Below are positions 5,712 to 9,834 of a stretch of DNA of 9,834 bases, piece by piece. The translations under genes and the position numbers were made by a program. Each line of letters starts with the position of its first letter. The first letter of the stretch is position 1. The notes beneath the pieces were generated by a model. That model was not told where the DNA came from. It did not search any database and saw only the letters and a list, made by a program, of their open reading frames with translations. The DNA lies in the NCBI GenBank assembly GCA_019308625.1, contig JAFDHU010000028.1, forward strand, positions 1-9,834, in the 5' to 3' direction. This DNA comes from Deltaproteobacteria bacterium. Its GTDB lineage: Bacteria; Desulfobacterota; Desulfobaccia; Desulfobaccales; 0-14-0-80-60-11.

Positions 5712-7082
5712 CTAAGGATTCCTCTTCCGGCGCGGGGACCGGGCCCTTCCCTGGCCGCGGCGCTGCCGTCTTTTCAAAAAAAGACGGATGGGGGCATAAG
5801 GTATGCCCAGGCCTTGGCGCAATTGCCTGACCAGGTAGCGGCGGTAGGAGTCCGGCACCCCTTCGGGCCGGTTAACGAAGGCCACGAAGGTAGGGGGGTG
5901 GGTTTCGGGCTGGGTCAGATAGAAGAATTTCACCGGCCGGTAGCGGAACAGAGGCGGGCGCACCTGCCGGGTGATGTCCTCCAATAGCAGGTTGAGCTCC
6001 CTGGTCCCGGCCCGGCGGCCGCTCTGCTCGTAGATTTCATTGATCAGGGGAAAGAGACGGGCTACATGGTAGCCGGTCTTGGCGGACAGAGGCAGAATGG
6101 GGGCAAAGGCCAGAAATTCCAGGCCAGACCTCACCTGGTCCAAAACCCGCCGACCTTCGCCGGGCTCTACCAGGTCCCATTTGTTCACCCCCACCAAACA
6201 GCCCCGGCCCTCATCCAGGATAAGGCGGGCGATGCGCAGGTCCTGGTGCGTTACCCCCTCCCGGGCGTCCAGGAGCAGCACCGCCACTTGGCAGCGCTGA
6301 ATGGCCCGCACTGCCTTCAGGACCATATATCTTTCCAGGCCCGGAAGCATGCGGCTGCGGCGTTTGATGCCGGCGGTGTCAATTAGCACATAATCCCGCC
6401 CCTGGTAGGAAAAGGGGGTGTCAATGGCGTCCCGGGTGGTGCCGGGTCGCTCGCTGACAATGACCCGTTCCTCTCCCAGTATCCGGTTGATAAGGGAGGA
6501 CTTGCCCACATTGGGCCGCCCCACCACGGCCACCCGGATAGCGGCCTCCTCCTCCGGGGCTTCGGAAACCGGCGGCAGCCGGCTGACCAAGTCGTGCAGC
6601 AGGGTGGCAAGGCCGATTTTATGGGCTGCGGAGACGGGATATAAGGGGGCCAGGCCGAAGCGGTAGAAGTCGGCCAGGTTGGCCTCCAAACCCGGGTGGT
6701 CAATCTTGTTGACTACCAGCAGCACCGGTTTGCCGGTGGTCCGGAGATAAGCCACCACTTCTTCGTCTGCTGGCTGCGGCCCCTCCTGGCCGTCCATTAC
6801 CAGGAGAATGGCGTCGGCTTCGGCCACCGCAGCCTCTGCTTGGCGGCGCACCAGGCTCCCCAGTTCATCGTCGCCGCTGGTAAGACCGCCGGTGTCCACC
6901 AGGACAAAGGAGTGATGGTCCCAGGTGACGGTGCCGAACAGCCGATCCCGGGTGACCCCGGGCTCGTCGTCCACTAGGGCTTGGCTGCTCTGGGTGAGGC
7001 GGTTGAACAGGGTGGATTTGCCCACATTGGCCCGGCCGACGATGGCTACCAACGGCAGGGAGGGCGGGACGGCAGGGGACAT
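5712..7082 (-). CDS. der: GTPase Der (EngA), ribosome assembly
   Basis: Der is an essential bacterial GTPase needed for maturation of the 50S ribosomal subunit, with two tandem G domains and a KH-like C-terminal domain. In 456 residues one sees the first G domain (GRANVGKS 16-23, DTGG 63-66, NKID 125-128), an acidic linker (about 173-180), the second G domain (GRPNVGKS 188-195, DTAG 235-238, NKWD 300-303, SAK 333-335) and the KH-like region (about 358-437). The protein ends in an Arg-rich tail of about 20 residues. The first P-loop has Ala where Pro is usual. The ATG immediately follows the TAG of the upstream peptidase gene with no gap and no obvious ribosome binding site, which points to translational coupling. 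It ends in TAG. Confidence 0.97.
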   Translation of the reverse strand: MSPAVPPSLPLVAIVGRANVGKSTLFNRLTQSSQALVDDEPGVTRDRLFGTVTWDHHSFVLVDTGGLTSGDDELGSLVRRQAEAAVAEADAILLVMDGQEGPQPADEEVVAYLRTTGKPVLLVVNKIDHPGLEANLADFYRFGLAPLYPVSAAHKIGLATLLHDLVSRLPPVSEAPEEEAAIRVAVVGRPNVGKSSLINRILGEERVIVSERPGTTRDAIDTPFSYQGRDYVLIDTAGIKRRSRMLPGLERYMVLKAVRAIQRCQVAVLLLDAREGVTHQDLRIARLILDEGRGCLVGVNKWDLVEPGEGRRVLDQVRSGLEFLAFAPILPLSAKTGYHVARLFPLINEIYEQSGRRAGTRELNLLLEDITRQVRPPLFRYRPVKFFYLTQPETHPPTFVAFVNRPEGVPDSYRRYLVRQLRQGLGIPYAPIRLFLKRRQRRGQGRARSPRRKRNP

Positions 7083-8447
7083 CTACGGCGATGAAGGCCG
7101 GCGGCGGGCCAGTTTTTTGGGAGGCCAGTTCCGGATAACCTCCACGGCCTTGGCCAGCACCGGATCCCGCTTGAGTTCCTCCGGGGTCAAAGGTTGGTTC
7201 CAGGGCTTGTCGGTGAGGCCTTCCCCCCGCATATGGCGTTCCAGGGCTTCATCCCGCAAGGCCTGCAGGGATTTGCCCGGGGGAATTTCCCGTTCTTTGA
7301 CCTGGATGTCCGGGAGGATGCCCTTTTCCTGGATGGTCCGGCCGCTGGGGGTGTAATAGTAGGCCGTGGTCAGGCGCAGAGCCGAACCGTCCTCCAGGGG
7401 GATGATGGTCTGGACGGAGCCTTTGCCGAAGCTCTTGGTGCCCACCACCAGCGCCCGCTTGCGGTCTTTAAGGGCCCCGGCCACGATTTCCGAAGCCGAG
7501 GCGCTGCCCTCATTAATCAGGACCACCAGGGGAAAGTTACGGATTTCTCCTTCTTGGCCCGGCCGGGCATAAAAATTCATGCTCTGTTCCCTGGGGCTGC
7601 GCCCTCGGGTATAAACGATGAGCCCGTGGCTGAGAAATTCATCCGCCACCTGCACCGCTTGCTCCAGCAGGCCGCCGGGGTCGTTGCGCAAATCCAGGAT
7701 AAGGCCCCGGAAGGGCTTTAGGGTCAGGCGCATCTTATGCAGATAGTTGCGCAGGTCTCTGTCTGTCTGATCCTGAAAGCTGGCCACCCGGATATAGCCG
7801 ATGCCGCCAGGGATAATCCGGGCCTTGACGCTGCGGATGGGAATGATATCCCGGACAATGGTGAAATCCCGGGGCTTGACAAAGCCCTCCCGGTTGATGG
7901 TCAGGGTGACTTTGGTGCCCTTGGGCCCCCGGATAAGACGCACCGCTTCGGTCAGGGAGATATGCCGGGTCGGCTTGCCGTTGATTTTGATGATTTGGTC
8001 TCCGGCTTGCAGGCCGGCCCGGAAGGCCGGGGTGCCCTCAATGGGTGAGACCACGGTCAGGATGCGGTTTCTCAGGGTGATTTCAATGCCGATGCCGCTG
8101 AACCGGCCCTTGGTTTCAATCTGGAGCTCCCGGAAGTCCTCCGGGGTCAGGAAGGAGGAATGGGGGTCCAGGGTGCTCAGCGCCCCCCGGATAGCACCGT
8201 AAATGATTTCCTTGCTGCCCTTGGGCTCCACGTAGTTCTGCTGAATCAAGTCAATAACCTGGGCGAACACCTGGAGTTTGTCGCTATAGCCGGAAGCCGG
8301 CGCCGCAGTCTGGGCGGCCGCGCCGGGAAGCAGGCGCAGGGTCCCGACATGGCTGGGGAACACCGGGCCCAGCCCCACCCCCAGGGCCAGCAGTACCACC
8401 GCCGCGACCGCCAAGGCCAGGGTGCCCTTTCGGATAACCTTGAACAT
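7083..8447 (-). CDS. C-terminal processing peptidase, S41 family (catalytic dyad intact)
   Basis: This is a periplasmic, membrane-anchored serine protease of the CtpA/Prc type, which trims or degrades envelope proteins from their C-termini. The ATG at 8447 (454 residues) is preferred because GGAAAG lies nine bases upstream; in-frame GTG (8480) and ATG (8468) starts lack a good site. The N-terminus has a signal-anchor helix. A PDZ domain follows (about residues 113-190), then the S41 catalytic domain with LRNDPGG. The nucleophile is S317 in GSASASE and the general base is K342 in SFGKGSVQ, 25 residues apart as in E. coli Prc. The C-terminal 25 residues are rich in Lys, Arg and Pro. It lies 51 bases downstream of its inactive-looking paralogue and abuts der. 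Confidence 0.95.
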   Translation of the reverse strand: MFKVIRKGTLALAVAAVVLLALGVGLGPVFPSHVGTLRLLPGAAAQTAAPASGYSDKLQVFAQVIDLIQQNYVEPKGSKEIIYGAIRGALSTLDPHSSFLTPEDFRELQIETKGRFSGIGIEITLRNRILTVVSPIEGTPAFRAGLQAGDQIIKINGKPTRHISLTEAVRLIRGPKGTKVTLTINREGFVKPRDFTIVRDIIPIRSVKARIIPGGIGYIRVASFQDQTDRDLRNYLHKMRLTLKPFRGLILDLRNDPGGLLEQAVQVADEFLSHGLIVYTRGRSPREQSMNFYARPGQEGEIRNFPLVVLINEGSASASEIVAGALKDRKRALVVGTKSFGKGSVQTIIPLEDGSALRLTTAYYYTPSGRTIQEKGILPDIQVKEREIPPGKSLQALRDEALERHMRGEGLTDKPWNQPLTPEELKRDPVLAKAVEVIRNWPPKKLARRRPSSP

Positions 8448-8498
8448 TACTGGAGACTTTCCTTGCATCTTATCCGTCACGTAGTCCAGATGGTGGTG

Positions 8499-9806
8499 TC
8501 AGCTTTTCGCTGCAGTACCGTCATCCTGCCAAAAACGCCGTGGCTCTCCAAGCCAAGCGCCCCGGGCCCCTTTTTTTATGAGGTCAATGGCCTGTTTGAC
8601 CCAGGGGTCCTTCTCGGGCGGCGGCCAGGGGGCGCCGACAGGTCTGAGGGCCGCGGGTTTTGCTTCTTTGCCTTCCACATCCGGGGTCAGGCCGTTGCCG
8701 GTGATTTTCTTGCCCTGGGGAGTATAGCAGTGGGCCACGGTCATAATCAGAGCAGAGCCGTCTTTCAGAGGCAGCACCCGGGTGATGCCGCACAGGCCGA
8801 AGGTCTTGGTTCCCAGAAGGGTGGCCCGGGCATGGGACTTGAGGGCCGCGGCGACGATTTCCGCCGCCCGGGCCGTGCCTTGGTCTACCAGCACCACCAG
8901 GGGCAGATTGGACTTGAAAAGCTTGTCCCGCTCTTTGCCATAGAAATGCTGCTCGGTGACGAGTTTGCGCCCCTTGGTGGAGACGATTTTTTTGGCCCCC
9001 ACGAACAGTGAGGCAGTGCGCACCGCCTGCTCCAGGGAGCCCCGGGCATTGTTGCGCAGGTCCAGGATCACCCCGGTCACGGGCGGCCGGCGGTGTTGGG
9101 CCTCCTTCAGCACGGTGGCCAGCTCTGCCGGGGTGTCGTTGGTAAATCCGGCTACCCGCACATAAAGGAGGTTGTCCGCCAGCATCTGCCGGGTGACTCG
9201 GGGCGGTCTGGGGGGAGCCAGGGTCACTTCCAGGTCCAGGGGTTTGATGAGGCCGTTGCGCAGCACCATGACCTTGATTTTGGTGCCCGGATTTCCCTGG
9301 AACCGGCGGATGCCTTCCTGGGTGGTGAGGTTGCGGATGAGCTGGCCGTTGATCTTGATGATGTGATCACCCGGACGGATGCCCGCCCGGAAGGCCGGCC
9401 CCCCGTCCTGCACGGAAACCACGGTAAGGAAGTTGTCCTTGAACACCAGTTCCATGCCGGCATCCGCCGCCGGTCTCAGGTTGCCCTTTTGGAGCTCCCG
9501 ATACTCCGCCGGCGTAAGATAAGAGGAATCCGGGTCCAGCGAGTTCATCATGCCCCGCAAGGCGCCTTCAATCATCTCCGCTTCGCTTTTGGGGGTAACG
9601 TGCTTGTGGGAGATTTCATAGAAGGCTTCGCTGGCCAGACGCAGGGCTTCATAGTGTTCGTCGGGGGCAGCCCACAGGTTGGCGGCCAGGGCGGCCAGCG
9701 CTGCCACCAAAACAAGCAGCAAAATCCTCCGTCCATAAGGGCCGGGCCGGCGGTAGGAGGTCCTTTGGTAGAGAGCTTTCTTCATTTGGTATCGTTGCCG
9801 CTGCAT
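8499..9806 (-). CDS. S41-family CtpA-like paralogue lacking the catalytic dyad (pseudoprotease)
   Basis: The 435-residue protein has the architecture of its downstream neighbour: a basic N-terminus with one signal-anchor helix (about 27-45), a helical segment with the conserved LDPDSSYLTP (about 90-99), a PDZ domain (about 117-184) and an S41 domain. The active-site sequence is changed. Where the neighbour has GSASASE this one has GTARAAE, putting R313 at the nucleophile position. Where the neighbour has FGKG this one has FGLC, putting L338 at the position of the essential Lys. The LRNDPGG motif reads LRNNARG. The gene is intact, with ATG 9806 preceded by AAGG at six bases, and the PDZ domain is well kept. 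This suggests selection for a binding or regulatory role rather than decay. The promoter must lie beyond the window. Confidence 0.93.
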   Translation of the reverse strand: MQRQRYQMKKALYQRTSYRRPGPYGRRILLLVLVAALAALAANLWAAPDEHYEALRLASEAFYEISHKHVTPKSEAEMIEGALRGMMNSLDPDSSYLTPAEYRELQKGNLRPAADAGMELVFKDNFLTVVSVQDGGPAFRAGIRPGDHIIKINGQLIRNLTTQEGIRRFQGNPGTKIKVMVLRNGLIKPLDLEVTLAPPRPPRVTRQMLADNLLYVRVAGFTNDTPAELATVLKEAQHRRPPVTGVILDLRNNARGSLEQAVRTASLFVGAKKIVSTKGRKLVTEQHFYGKERDKLFKSNLPLVVLVDQGTARAAEIVAAALKSHARATLLGTKTFGLCGITRVLPLKDGSALIMTVAHCYTPQGKKITGNGLTPDVEGKEAKPAALRPVGAPWPPPEKDPWVKQAIDLIKKGARGAWLGEPRRFWQDDGTAAKS

Positions 9807-9834
9807 TGATTGCCTTTTATTTGGGTTTGCGGGC

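Noticed and set aside
8160..9011. 283-codon plus-strand open frame opposite the peptidase genes
   Set aside because: It is antisense to two well-supported S41 genes, has no family-like sequence, and is typical of long spurious frames in GC-rich DNA. The same applies to the plus-strand frames at 9093-9809, 301-876 and 1305-1847.

Overview
The window looks like chromosome of a GC-rich, anaerobic deltaproteobacterium-type organism, most plausibly a Desulfobacterota sulfate reducer or syntroph. This rests on a complex I operon of the nuoA-B-C-D-H-I type with no nuoE, nuoF or nuoG, on Ser-type C-terminal processing peptidases, and on protein character. No rRNA, tRNA, CRISPR or mobile element was seen, so the taxonomic reading is inference from gene content.

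Left region (1-4266, all minus strand): an operon running right to left as nuoA, nuoB, nuoC, nuoD, nuoH, nuoI and the first 15 codons of a probable nuoJ. Most junctions overlap by a few bases, which suggests translational coupling. The exception is an 84-base nuoD-nuoH gap that carries a 7-bp-stem hairpin, exactly where nuoEFG lie in canonical operons. nuoI is broken: a perfect 24-bp tandem duplication (449-496) keeps the frame but creates a TAG codon at its junction, between the two 4Fe-4S motifs. Beyond the stop the same frame encodes the second cluster motif and then an unusual Lys/Glu/Pro-rich tail.

Middle region (4267-5711): a divergent promoter region with a good sigma-70 promoter for the nuo operon and a weaker one on the plus strand. 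The two -35 boxes are embedded in the two arms of a perfect 8-bp dyad. On the plus strand follow a creatininase-superfamily metal-dependent amidohydrolase, an 83-residue protein I do not recognise (with its own promoter-like sequence), and a hairpin terminator facing the converging der gene.

Right region (5712-9806, minus strand): two tandem S41 C-terminal processing peptidase paralogues followed directly by the ribosome-assembly GTPase der. The downstream paralogue keeps the Ser/Lys catalytic dyad. The upstream one has Arg and Leu at the two equivalent positions and is best read as a pseudoprotease that has kept its PDZ domain.

The main points for a second look are the nuoI duplication/amber lesion, the headless complex I with a charged NuoI tail, the protease/pseudoprotease pair, and the dyad shared by the divergent promoters.
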